12,983 nt of DNA from Microbacteriaceae bacterium (lineage in GTDB: Bacteria > Actinomycetota > Actinomycetes > Actinomycetales > Microbacteriaceae): assembly GCA_022701925.1 (NCBI GenBank), contig JAKONM010000261.1, positions 1 through 12,983 on the forward strand, in the 5' to 3' direction. Both the position numbers and the translations under genes were made by a program. The notes beneath the pieces are model-generated. The model was given only the letters and a program-made list of their open reading frames with translations. It was not told the DNA's origin and ran no database searches. This document shows, piece by piece, positions 1 to 7,100 of this stretch (positions within the stretch are counted from its first letter, which is position 1; every line of letters starts with the position of its first letter).

Positions 1-43
1 CATCCTGCAGAACGCCAAGGACGTCCGCTTCCTGGACATCTGA
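1..43 (+). CDS. gyrB: DNA gyrase subunit B, C-terminal end only (partial)
   Basis: Only the last 13 codons and the TGA stop are present; the first whole codon begins at base 2. The encoded end, ILQNAKDVRFLDI, matches the conserved GyrB C-terminus (NAKDVRFLD followed by I or V in actinobacteria). GyrB is the ATPase subunit of the A2B2 gyrase that introduces negative supercoils. The position directly before gyrA on the same strand fits the usual gyrB-gyrA order. The assignment rests on this short tail plus the neighbour, both of which are specific. Confidence 0.9.
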   Translation, partial: ILQNAKDVRFLDI

Positions 44-59
44 CGGCCCCTGAACGTCC

Positions 60-88
60 CGCGACCCCGGCGCATCGCCGGGGTCGCG
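60..88 (+). terminator. Perfect 13-bp hairpin between gyrB and gyrA
   Basis: CGCGACCCCGGCG (60-72) and CGCCGGGGTCGCG (76-88) are perfect reverse complements around a 3-nt loop. The hairpin starts 17 nt after the gyrB stop and no U-tract follows. It could be a T-less actinobacterial terminator or attenuator, or an RNA processing or stability element. Only 19 nt separate it from the favoured gyrA start, leaving no room for a complete gyrA promoter downstream, so gyrA transcription must run through it or start within it. Confidence 0.6.
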
Positions 89-107
89 ACCTGTGAAAGA
101 GGATCCT

Positions 108-2615
108 TTGGTCGACAACATCGAGCAGGTCGATCTCCAGCTGGAGATGCAGCGGTCGTACCTCGACTACGCGATGAGCGTGATCGTGGCGCGGGCGCTG
201 CCCGAGGTGCGCGACGGGCTGAAGCCCGTGCACCGCCGCGTGATCTACGCCATGTACGACGGCGGCTACCGCCCTGACCGCGCGTTCAGCAAGTGCGCCC
301 GCGTGGTCGGCGAGGTGATGGGCAACTTCCACCCCCACGGCGACACCGCGATCTACGACACCCTCGTGCGCCTCGTCCAGGACTGGTCGATGCGGTACCC
401 GCTGGCGCTCGGCCAGGGCAACTTCGGCTCCCCGGGCAACGACCCCGCCGCCGCGCCCCGGTACACCGAGACGAAGATGGCGCCGCTGGCGCTCGAGCTG
501 GTGCGGGACATCGACGAGGACACCGTCGACTTCCAGGACAACTACGACGGGCGCACCCAGGAGCCGGTCGTGCTGCCGGCCCGCTTCCCGAACCTGCTGG
601 TGAACGGGTCCGCCGGCATCGCCGTCGGCATGGCCACGAACATCCCCCCGCACAACCTGCGCGAGGTCGCGGACGGCGCCCAGTGGGCGCTCGCGAACCC
701 GGAGGCCACGCGCGAGGAGCTGCTGACCGCGCTGATGGAGCGGATCAAGGGGCCGGACTTCCCGACCCACGCACAGATCCTCGGCACCCGCGGCATCCAG
801 GACACGTACCGCACCGGCCGCGGCTCCATCACGATGCGCGGCGTCGTCGGCGTCGAGGAGCTGCAGGGCCGCACCTGCCTCGTCATCACCGAGCTCCCGT
901 ACCAGGTGAACCCCGACAACCTCGCCGCGAAGATCGCGGGGATGGTCAAGGAGGGGCGGATGAGCGGCATCGCCGACATCCAGGACCACTCCTCGGGCCG
1001 CACCGGGCAGCGGCTGGTCATCGTGCTGAAGCGCGACGCCGTGCCCAAGGTCGTGCTGAACAACCTGTACAAGCACACCGAGCTGCAGTCGAACTTCGGC
1101 GCCAACATGCTCGCGCTGGTGGACGGCGTGCCCCGCACGCTGGCGCTCGACGGCTTCATCTCCGCCTGGGTCGACCACCAGCTCGAGGTCATCCAGCGCC
1201 GCACCCAGTACCGGCTGAACAAGGCCGAGCAGGACGCCCACATCCTGCGCGGGTACCTGAAGGCCCTCGACATGCTCGACGAGGTCATCGCGCTGATCCG
1301 CCGGTCGCCGACCCCGGACGACGCCCGCACCGGCCTGATCGAGCTGCTCGACGTCGACGACGTGCAGGCCAACGCGATCCTCAGCCTGCAGCTGCGCCGC
1401 CTGGCCGCGCTCGAGCGCCAGAAGATCATCGACCAGGCCGCCGAGCTCGAGCGGCTGATCGCCGACTACAAGGACATCCTGGCCACGCCCTCGCGGCAGC
1501 GGACGATCATCTCCGAGGAGCTCGACGAGATCACCCGCCGCTTCGGCGACGACCGCCGCACCGAGATCCTGCCGGGCTACGACGGCGAGATGAGCATCGA
1601 GGACCTGATCCCCGAGGAGGAGGTCGTCGTCACGGTCACCCGGGGCGGCTACATCAAGCGCACCCGCAGCGACCAGTACCGGTCGCAGCGCCGCGGCGGC
1701 CGCGGCGTGCGCGGCGCGCAGCTGCGGGCGGACGACGTGGTGGAGCACCTCTTCGTCACCTCCACCCACCACTGGCTGCTGGTCTTCACGAACCTCGGCC
1801 GCGTGTACCGGACCAAGGCCTACGAGATCAGCGACGCGAGCCGCGACGCCAAGGGGCAGCACATCGCCAACCTGCTGGCGATGCAGCCCGACGAGCGCGT
1901 CGCGCAGGTGCTCGACATCCGCGACTACGCCGTCGCGCCGTACCTGGTGCTGGCCACCCGGTCCGGGCTCGTGAAGAAGACGGCGCTGACCGAGTACGAC
2001 ACCAACCGCTCCGGCGGGGTCATCGCCATCAACCTGCGGGAGGGCGACGAGCTGATCCAGGCCGTGCTCGTCGACGACACGAGCGAGCTGCTGCTGGTGT
2101 CGAAGAAGGGCATGAGCATCAAGTTCACGGCCTCCGACGAGTCGATGCGGCCGATGGGCCGCAGCACCTCCGGCGTCATCGGCATGCACTTCCGCGGCGA
2201 CGACCAGCTGCTGGCGGCCCGCGTCGTGACCGACGAGGGCTCCGTCTTCGTCGTCACCGAGGGCGGCTACGCCAAGCGCACCGGCGTCGACCAGTACCGG
2301 CTGCAGCAGCGCGGCGGCCTGGGCATCAAGGTCGCCAAGCTGGAGGAGAAGCGCGGCGACCTGGCCGGCGCGCTGATCGTCGACGACGGCGACGAGGTGC
2401 TCGTCGTGCTCGAGAGCGGTAAGGTCGTGCGCTCCGCGGTCTCCGAAGTTCCGGCGAAGGGTCGCGACACGATGGGCGTTGTCTTCGCTCGGTTCGCTGA
2501 GAGTGACAGAATCATCGCGATTGCCCGGAACAGCGATTCGACCGTGGAGGCACGCGCAGATGACCTCGGTGAGGACACCCAGCCGCCCGTCGGAGACGAC
2601 CTCGCAGGGGACTAG
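108..2615 (+). CDS. gyrA: DNA gyrase subunit A
   Basis: This is the DNA breakage-reunion subunit of gyrase, 835 aa with the TTG start chosen here (M. tuberculosis GyrA is 838 aa). The quinolone-resistance-determining region reads HPHGDTAIYD: Thr80 sits at the E. coli Ser83 position and Asp84 at Asp87. The catalytic tyrosine is in APRYTET (Tyr119). The GyrA box QRRGGRG, needed for DNA wrapping, is encoded at 1686-1706 (about residues 527-533) at the start of the C-terminal beta-pinwheel. TTG at 108 is preferred over the in-frame GTG at 93 because AAAGAGGA (96-103) lies just before it, while the GTG would sit 4 nt after a stable hairpin with no good Shine-Dalgarno. Family residues at the quinolone-binding positions look normal rather than resistant. 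The last ~75 codons use many A/T-ending codons, unlike the rest of the gene. Confidence 0.97.
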   Translation: MVDNIEQVDLQLEMQRSYLDYAMSVIVARALPEVRDGLKPVHRRVIYAMYDGGYRPDRAFSKCARVVGEVMGNFHPHGDTAIYDTLVRLVQDWSMRYPLALGQGNFGSPGNDPAAAPRYTETKMAPLALELVRDIDEDTVDFQDNYDGRTQEPVVLPARFPNLLVNGSAGIAVGMATNIPPHNLREVADGAQWALANPEATREELLTALMERIKGPDFPTHAQILGTRGIQDTYRTGRGSITMRGVVGVEELQGRTCLVITELPYQVNPDNLAAKIAGMVKEGRMSGIADIQDHSSGRTGQRLVIVLKRDAVPKVVLNNLYKHTELQSNFGANMLALVDGVPRTLALDGFISAWVDHQLEVIQRRTQYRLNKAEQDAHILRGYLKALDMLDEVIALIRRSPTPDDARTGLIELLDVDDVQANAILSLQLRRLAALERQKIIDQAAELERLIADYKDILATPSRQRTIISEELDEITRRFGDDRRTEILPGYDGEMSIEDLIPEEEVVVTVTRGGYIKRTRSDQYRSQRRGGRGVRGAQLRADDVVEHLFVTSTHHWLLVFTNLGRVYRTKAYEISDASRDAKGQHIANLLAMQPDERVAQVLDIRDYAVAPYLVLATRSGLVKKTALTEYDTNRSGGVIAINLREGDELIQAVLVDDTSELLLVSKKGMSIKFTASDESMRPMGRSTSGVIGMHFRGDDQLLAARVVTDEGSVFVVTEGGYAKRTGVDQYRLQQRGGLGIKVAKLEEKRGDLAGALIVDDGDEVLVVLESGKVVRSAVSEVPAKGRDTMGVVFARFAESDRIIAIARNSDSTVEARADDLGEDTQPPVGDDLAGD
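2484..2512 (+). promoter_or_regulatory. Possible internal promoter in gyrA for the DUF3566 gene
   Basis: TTCGCT (2484-2489) and CAGAAT (2507-2512) are spaced 17 nt apart inside the 3' end of gyrA, where base composition is less GC-rich than elsewhere in the gene. The -10 matches 4 of 6 consensus bases and the -35 only 3 of 6. This is a weak, position-based suggestion; the DUF3566 gene could be served entirely by gyrA read-through. Confidence 0.25.
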
Positions 2616-3015
2616 CGTGGCGGACAAGCTGTCGGCGAAGTCGCCGAAGCCCGATCAGGTGAAGCAGGTCCGGCTCAAGCTGGTCTACATCGACTTCTGG
2701 TCGGCGGTGAAGTTCTCGTTCCTCATCGCCGCGGCGGTCGGCGTCGTGATCATCGTCGCCGTCCTGCTGATCTGGACGGTGCTGGCGTCCACCGGCATCT
2801 TCGAGTCGGTGACGACGCTGCTGCAGGACGTGTCCGGCTCGGACACGCTGAGCGTCAACAGCATCATCTCGTTCGCGCAGGTGATGGGCTTCACGGTCGT
2901 CATCGCCGCGCTCAACGTGGTGGTGGGCACCGTGCTCGGCGCCATCGCGTGCCTGCTCTACAACCTGTCGGTGAAGGTGACCGGGGGCATCCTGGTCGGC
3001 TTCACCAACCAGTGA
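2560..3015 (+). CDS. DUF3566-domain transmembrane protein
   Basis: This small inner-membrane protein (151 aa from ATG 2560) has the DUF3566 family layout: a hydrophilic, Ser/Thr/Pro-containing N-terminus, the core motif RLKLVYIDFWSAVKFSF, then two long hydrophobic helices (about residues 63-85 and 108-135) around an extracytoplasmic loop, ending in NLSVKVTGGILVGFTNQ. The gene immediately after gyrA in actinobacteria (Rv0007 in M. tuberculosis) is of this family. No biochemical role is established that I know of. ATG 2560 has GGAGG at 2546-2550 with a 9-nt spacer and overlaps gyrA by 56 nt. The alternative start, GTG 2617, has AGGGG 6 nt upstream, would give 132 aa beginning VADKLSAKS, and would fall one base after the gyrA stop. 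The start is therefore unsure by 19 codons; the family call is firm. Confidence 0.88.
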   Translation: MTSVRTPSRPSETTSQGTSVADKLSAKSPKPDQVKQVRLKLVYIDFWSAVKFSFLIAAAVGVVIIVAVLLIWTVLASTGIFESVTTLLQDVSGSDTLSVNSIISFAQVMGFTVVIAALNVVVGTVLGAIACLLYNLSVKVTGGILVGFTNQ

Positions 3016-3028
3016 GGGCTGCTACGCT
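3001..3028 (+). promoter_or_regulatory. Candidate promoter for tRNA-Ile
   Basis: TTCACC (3001-3006) and TACGCT (3023-3028) are 16 nt apart and would start a transcript about 50 nt before the mature tRNA-Ile. The same TACGCT hexamer occurs just before tRNA-Ala. The leader between it and the tRNA contains inverted segments, AGCGC/GCGCT (3043-3054) and GTCAG/CTGAC (3037-3057), that could form a processing structure or end the DUF3566 transcript. The motif match is moderate only. Confidence 0.35.
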
Positions 3029-3084
3029 CTTCCCCGGTCAGAAGCGCCAGCGCTGACGACCACGGCCCTCGCGGCCGACCTCTC

Positions 3085-3158
3085 GGGGCTATAGCTCAGG
3101 CGGTTAGAGCGCTTCGCTGATAACGAAGAGGTCCCAGGTTCAAGTCCTGGTAGCCCCA
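3085..3158 (+). tRNA. ileT: tRNA-Ile (anticodon GAT)
   Basis: This 74-nt cloverleaf has acceptor stem GGGGCTA (3085-3091) pairing fully with TAGCCCC (3151-3157) and discriminator A at 3158. The D-arm begins TAGCTCAGGCGG. The anticodon arm is CTTCG-CTGATAA-CGAAG (3112-3128) with anticodon GAT at 3119-3121. The T-arm is CCAGG-TTCAAGT-CCTGG. CCA is not encoded; CGG follows. The position after gyrA-DUF3566 and before tRNA-Ala matches the mycobacterial ileT-alaT pair. Confidence 0.97.
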
Positions 3159-3244
3159 CGGTGTTCATGGGCCTTGGATCCGCACGCGGATCCAAGGCCT
3201 TGTCGCCTCCTCGGCGCTGAACGCGCCTCGGCTGCGCGACCCGT
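3158..3244 (+). repeat. Copy 1 of an ~87-bp direct repeat following tRNA-Ile
   Basis: It begins at the tRNA discriminator base with ACGGTGTTCATGGG and ends with GCGACCCGT. Copy 2 (3381-3466) follows tRNA-Ala in the same orientation. The flanks and the tail TCCTCGGCGCTGAACGCG are near-identical between copies. The differences concentrate in the hairpin arms and mostly preserve pairing. Confidence 0.85.
3170..3199 (+). terminator. Hairpin after tRNA-Ile, likely terminator
   Basis: GGCCTTGGATCCGC (3170-3183) is perfectly complementary to GCGGATCCAAGGCC (3186-3199), a 14-bp inverted repeat with a 2-nt centre (sterically about 13 bp with a 4-nt loop). It lies 12 nt past the tRNA end. The following CTTGTCGCCT is only slightly T-rich. 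It probably ends or trims the tRNA-Ile transcript. Confidence 0.65.
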
Positions 3245-3249
3245 GGTCG

Positions 3250-3280
3250 GGAGCCGCGGACACGACCTCGCTGCGGCTCC
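3250..3280 (+). repeat. 8-bp inverted repeat upstream of tRNA-Ala
   Basis: GGAGCCGC (3250-3257) and GCGGCTCC (3273-3280) are perfect reverse complements around a 15-nt loop, in the gap between the first repeat copy and tRNA-Ala. It overlaps where a -35 element for tRNA-Ala would lie. Its function is unknown. Confidence 0.4.
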
Positions 3281-3290
3281 TGCGCTCACG

Positions 3291-3296
3291 TACGCT
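3291..3296 (+). promoter_or_regulatory. Candidate -10 element for tRNA-Ala
   Basis: TACGCT lies 12 nt before the mature tRNA-Ala and equals the hexamer proposed for tRNA-Ile. No convincing -35 sits 16-18 nt upstream. If used, transcription would begin about 6 nt before the tRNA, and tRNA-Ala would not depend on read-through past the tRNA-Ile hairpin. Confidence 0.35.
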
Positions 3297-3308
3297 GAGC
3301 ACCGTTCC

Positions 3309-3381
3309 GGGGGCATAGCTCAGTTGGTAGAGCACCTGCTTTGCAAGCAGGGGGTCAGGGGTTCGAGTCCCCTTGTCTCCA
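3309..3381 (+). tRNA. alaT: tRNA-Ala (anticodon TGC)
   Basis: This 73-nt cloverleaf has acceptor strand GGGGGCA (3309-3315) pairing with TGTCTCC (3374-3380) and discriminator A at 3381. The third pair is G-U (3311/3378), the G3-U70 identity element recognised by alanyl-tRNA synthetase; a second wobble is at pair 5-68 (3313/3376). The anticodon arm is CCTGC-TTTGCAA-GCAGG (3335-3351) with anticodon TGC at 3342-3344. The T-arm is AGGGG-TTCGAGT-CCCCT. CCA is not encoded. Confidence 0.97.
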
Positions 3382-3466
3382 CGGTGTTCATGGGTCTCGA
3401 TCCGCACGCGGATCGAGACCTGTGTCGCTTCCTCGGCGCTGAACGCGCCTCGGGTACGCGACCCGT
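3381..3466 (+). repeat. Copy 2 of the ~87-bp direct repeat, following tRNA-Ala
   Basis: It starts at the discriminator A with ACGGTGTTCATGGG and ends with GCGACCCGT, 86 bp against 87 bp in copy 1. Relative to copy 1, the hairpin arms read TCTC/GAGA instead of CCTTG/CAAGG, so one base has been lost from each arm and other changes are matched on the opposite arm. The two tRNAs are unrelated, so the duplication covers only the downstream flank. Confidence 0.85.
3393..3420. terminator. Hairpin after tRNA-Ala, possibly bidirectional terminator
   Basis: GGTCTCGATCCGC (3393-3405) and GCGGATCGAGACC (3408-3420) form a perfect 13-bp inverted repeat around AC. It lies 11 nt after tRNA-Ala and about 60 bp past the stop of the minus-strand DUF6197-like gene, so it may end transcription from both sides. 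Confidence 0.6.
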
Positions 3467-3480
3467 CCTCGTCCGCGGGC

Positions 3481-4041
3481 TCAGGCGCGGGCGAGGTCCT
3501 CCCGCAGGAGCGTCGAGGTGCGGGCCAGGCTCGCGCTCGAGGCCGTCACCAGGGCCAGCACGTCCGACGCCCGTCGGTCCGGGGCGTCGTTCCAGCGCAC
3601 GAGGTCGTACGCCCTCGCCGCCGTCACACCGGGCGCCGTCGACCAGTCGGAAGCGGCGTGCCCGCCGTGCAGGACGCTCCACAGGGCGCCGACGGCCCGC
3701 TGCGCGACCGGACCGGTGATCGAGCCGGGCAGGGACTCCACCGCGACCGCGGCGACCAGGCAGATGCGCTCGCTGCCGACGCCCTGCTCCGCGCGGAGCG
3801 CCCCGACGTGCTGCTGCAGCAGTCCGTCCTGGACCGTCGTGAACCAGGCGTCCTGCGTCCATCCTGCGGCGAGGCGGTTGCTGCTGCGCTGCAGCACCCC
3901 CGCCACCGCGTCCAGACGGGCGAGCCGGGCCCCCAGCCGGTCGATGCGGTGCAGCCGCCGCCGTTCGGCGACGCGGGCCCGCCAGCCCGGGGCGGGGGCG
4001 GGGGCGCCCGTGGTCGTGACCGCTGTCGTGTCGAGGAGCAT
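3481..4041 (-). CDS. DUF6197-like protein, function unknown
   Basis: The protein has 186 aa and starts at the only methionine in the plausible N-terminal region (ATG at 4041-4039, with AAGG 9 nt upstream). After an Ala/Pro/Thr-rich leader (residues 1-20) and a basic helix, it shows GWTQDAW (60-66), a central ERICLVAAVAVES (91-103) and a near-C-terminal WNDAPDRRASDVL (150-162). The order GWTQ, then a small Cys-containing hydrophobic helix, then WNDxPxR...EV/DV resembles the DUF6197 family of actinobacterial hypothetical proteins, as I recall it; no alignment was run. There is no signal peptide, membrane segment or catalytic motif. It lies 107 bp downstream of putA on the same strand, with a probable terminator between, so it is not obviously in the putA operon. 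The reading frame stays open far upstream over putA, but that is an antisense-free shadow of the GC-rich sequence. Confidence 0.72.
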   Translation of the reverse strand: MLLDTTAVTTTGAPAPAPGWRARVAERRRLHRIDRLGARLARLDAVAGVLQRSSNRLAAGWTQDAWFTTVQDGLLQQHVGALRAEQGVGSERICLVAAVAVESLPGSITGPVAQRAVGALWSVLHGGHAASDWSTAPGVTAARAYDLVRWNDAPDRRASDVLALVTASSASLARTSTLLREDLARA

Positions 4042-4091
4042 GCGCCGCCGCCTTCGATCGGGGATCCGGATGCCCCGATTGTGGACACGGA

Positions 4092-4123
4092 CCTGGGACC
4101 CGCCTGGAGGCGCGGGTCGCAGG
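4092..4123 (-). terminator. Probable putA terminator hairpin
   Basis: CCTG-g-GACCCGC (4092-4103) pairs with GCGGGTC-g-CAGG (4112-4123): 11 pairs with one internal G/G mismatch and an 8-nt loop. It begins 25 nt past the putA stop in the direction of putA transcription. No U-tract is evident, as is common in high-GC actinobacteria. Confidence 0.5.
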
Positions 4124-4148
4124 CCCGTGTCGACGGTGCGTCGAGCGG

Positions 4149-7100
4149 TCAGATCAGCGCGTCGGTCAGGTGGTTCGGGGTGCCGAACCGGTGCGCGGTG
4201 ATGCTGACGGACTGCTCCCGCAGGAAGGGCAGCAGCTCCAGCCGGCCCGCGGCGGTGACGGGGGAGTCCCACACGGCGAGGTCCGGGTCGCCGCCCGCTG
4301 CGAGCAGCAGCTCCGCGGCGGTGACGCCGATCGCCCGCACCCGCCCGGACAGGCGGGCGCCGGGCTCGACGCGCACCGGCACGCCCAGGGTCCCGAGCGC
4401 CGAGGCCAGCGCGGGCGCGGGCTCCTCGGCGAGGGACACGGATGCGGACGCCCCGGCCCTGGCCGCCGCGGCGAGCACCCGCAGCACGTCCGCGGGATCC
4501 GCCGCCCCACCGGCGCGCACGACGACGGGCACCGGCAGGTAGCGCAGCAGGTTCCGCTCCACCCCGAGGTCCGCCAGCTCGTCCACCCGGCCGAACTCCT
4601 GCTCCCACGCCGCCTGGTCGCTCATCGCCGCTGCGGAGACCGACGCGCGGGCGGCGTCGCCGAGGCCTGCGGCCGCCTGCACCACCCGGGCGACGCCCGC
4701 GTCGAGGCGTGCGGTAGCGGGCTGCTCCGCGTCGATCCGCTGCCAGGCGCCCAGCCCGATCAGGTAGTTCGGACCGCCCGCCTTCGAACCGGCGCCGACG
4801 GAGCTGCGCTTCCAGCCCCCGAACGGCTGCCGGCCGACGATGGCGCCGGTGGTGCCGCGGTTCACGTACAGGTTGCCCGCCTCGACCCCGTCGATCCAGC
4901 GGCCGATCTCCGCGGGCTCGAGGGACTGCAGGCCTGCGGTGAGCCCGTAGGCGACCTGGTTCTGCATCGCGATCGCCTCGTCCAGCGTCTCCGCCGTCAT
5001 CAGGCCGAGCACCGGGCCGAAGTACTCGGTCAGGTGGAACTGCGAGCCGCGGCGCACGCCGGTGCGGATGCCGGGGGACCAGGTGCGGCCCTCGGCGTCG
5101 AGGCGCTCCGGCTCGAGCAACCAGCGCTCGCCCTCGCCCAGCGTCGTCAGACCCTCCAGCAGCTTGCCCTCGGCGGGCTCGATCACCGGCCCCATGCGGG
5201 TCGTCGGCTCCCAGGGCGCACCGACCTCCAGGGACGCGACGGCGTCCGCGAGCTGGCCGAGGAAGCGCTTCGAGGAGGCGACGGAGCCCACCAGGATCGC
5301 CAGCGACGCCGCGCTGCACTTCTGGCCCGCGTGGCCGAAGGCGCTCTGCACGAGGTCCTTCACCGCCAGGTCCAGGTCGGCCGAGGGGGTGACGACCATC
5401 GCGTTCTTGCCGCTGGTCTCCGCGAGCACCGGCAGGTCGGGGCGGAAGTCCCGGAAGAGGCGCGCGGTCTCCCACGCCCCCGTCAGGATCACGCGGTCGA
5501 TCGCCGGGTCGGCGATCAGCCGCTCACCCAGCGCGCCCTCGTCGACCTGCACGAGCGCCAGCACGTCCCGGGGCACGCCGGCGCGCCACAGCACCTCGGC
5601 GAGCACGGCGCCGCAGCGGCTCGCCGGTCCGGCGGGCTTCAGCACGACGGCGCTGCCGGCGGCCAGGGCGGCCAGCACCCCGCCGGCCGGGATCGCGACC
5701 GGGAAGTTCCACGGCGGCGCGACCAGCGTCAGGGCCGCCGGCGTGAAGCGCGCGCCGGGCACCTGCTCCAGCTCCGGCGCCCGGTCCGCGTACCAGCGGG
5801 CGAAGTCGACCGCCTCGCTGACCTCCGGGTCGGCCTGGTCGACGGTCTTCGCCGCCTCCGAGACCATGACCTCGATCAGCTCCTCGCGGGCCGCGGCCAG
5901 GGCGTCGCCCGCCCGCTGCAGCACCGCAGCGCGCTCGGACGCAGGTCGCCGCCCCCACGCCTCGCCGGCGGACCGCGCGTCGACGAGGATCCGCTGCAGC
6001 GCCTCGGCGTCGGTCACGACGTGCTCGGCCAGCGTGCGCTCGCCGAGGGCCGAGGTGCGGGCGCGGTCGAGCAGCGCGCTGACGGCCGCCCGGTGCTGCG
6101 GCACGGACGGGTCGGTGTCGACCGCGTTGACGAACGGCTCGCCGTCCCGGTGCTCCCGGTCCTCGCGCGGCACCCGGTGCCGGTCGGGCACCGCGTCGCC
6201 GAGGGCGCGGAGGGAGGCGGTGAAGCGGTCGCGCTCCCGGTCGAACAGCTCCCGGTGCGTCGCCAGGTCGAAGACGCTGGACATGAAGTTGTCCGCGCTG
6301 GCGCCCTCCTCCAGCCGCCGCACCAGGTAGGCGATCGCCACGTCGAACTCGCGGGGGTGCACCACCGGCGTGTAGACCAGCAGCCCGCCGACGTCCCGGC
6401 GGACGGCCTCGGCCTGGCCGGTGGCCATGCCGAGCAGCATCTCGAACTCGACGCCGTCGCGCACGCCGCGCTCCCCGGCCAGCAGCCAGGCGTGGGCGAC
6501 GTCGAACAGGTTGTGGCCCGCGACGCCCACCTGCACGGCGTCGACCCGCTCCGGGGTCAGCGCCCAGTCGAGCACCCGCTTGTAGTGGGTGTCGCTCTCC
6601 ACCTTCTCGTGCCAGGTCGCCAGCGGCCAGTCGTGCAGCGCCGCCTCGACGCGCTCCATCGGCAGGTTGGCGCCCTTGACCAGGCGCACCTTGATGCCCG
6701 CGCCGCCCCGCGCGCGGCGCGCGGCCGACCACTCCTGCAGGCCCTGCATCGCGACCAGCGCGTCCGGCAGGTACGCCTGCAGCACGATGCCGCCGCGGTA
6801 GGCGAGCAGCTCCGGCTCGTCGAGCAGCCTCGTGAAGACCGCGATGGTCAGGTCGAGGTCCTTGTACTCCTCCATGTCCAGGTTGATGAAGGTGCCGCGC
6901 CGCTGCGCGGCGGCGTACAGGGGGCGCAGGCGCTGCACCACGTCGTCGACGGCCGCGTCGAACGCCCACGTCGCGTGCGGGGCGACGGCGGCCGAGACCT
7001 TGATGGAGACGTAGTCGACGTCGGTCCGCTCGATCAGCGCCAGGGTGCCCGCCAGCCGGCGGTCCGCCTCCTTGCGGCCCAGCACCGCCTCGCCCAGCAG

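Noticed and set aside
93..107. GTG at 93 as the gyrA start
   Set aside because: It lies 4 nt after a 13-bp hairpin without a Shine-Dalgarno, whereas TTG 108 is preceded by AAAGAGGA. It is kept only as an alternative.
320..370. Quinolone-resistance substitution in GyrA (Thr at the Ser83 position)
   Set aside because: Ser, Thr or Ala occurs naturally here in actinobacteria, and Asp at the 87 position is intact.
293..2422. Second plus-strand open frame inside gyrA
   Set aside because: It is an Arg/Pro/Gly-rich shadow frame of gyrA without start signals or domains.
2479..2559. Earlier TTG/GTG-type start for the DUF3566 gene at 2479
   Set aside because: No Shine-Dalgarno, and the extra 27 residues come from deep within gyrA. 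ATG 2560 (or GTG 2617) is better supported.
3158..3466. Repeats after the tRNAs as phage or integrative-element attachment sites
   Set aside because: Attachment duplications normally copy the tRNA 3' end and flank an integrase-bearing element. Here only the downstream flank is shared, and no integrase or mobile gene lies between or nearby.
4042..5475. N-terminal extension of the DUF6197-like frame over putA on the same strand
   Set aside because: The extension is Arg/Gly-rich and out of frame with putA. ATG 4041 gives a normal small protein.
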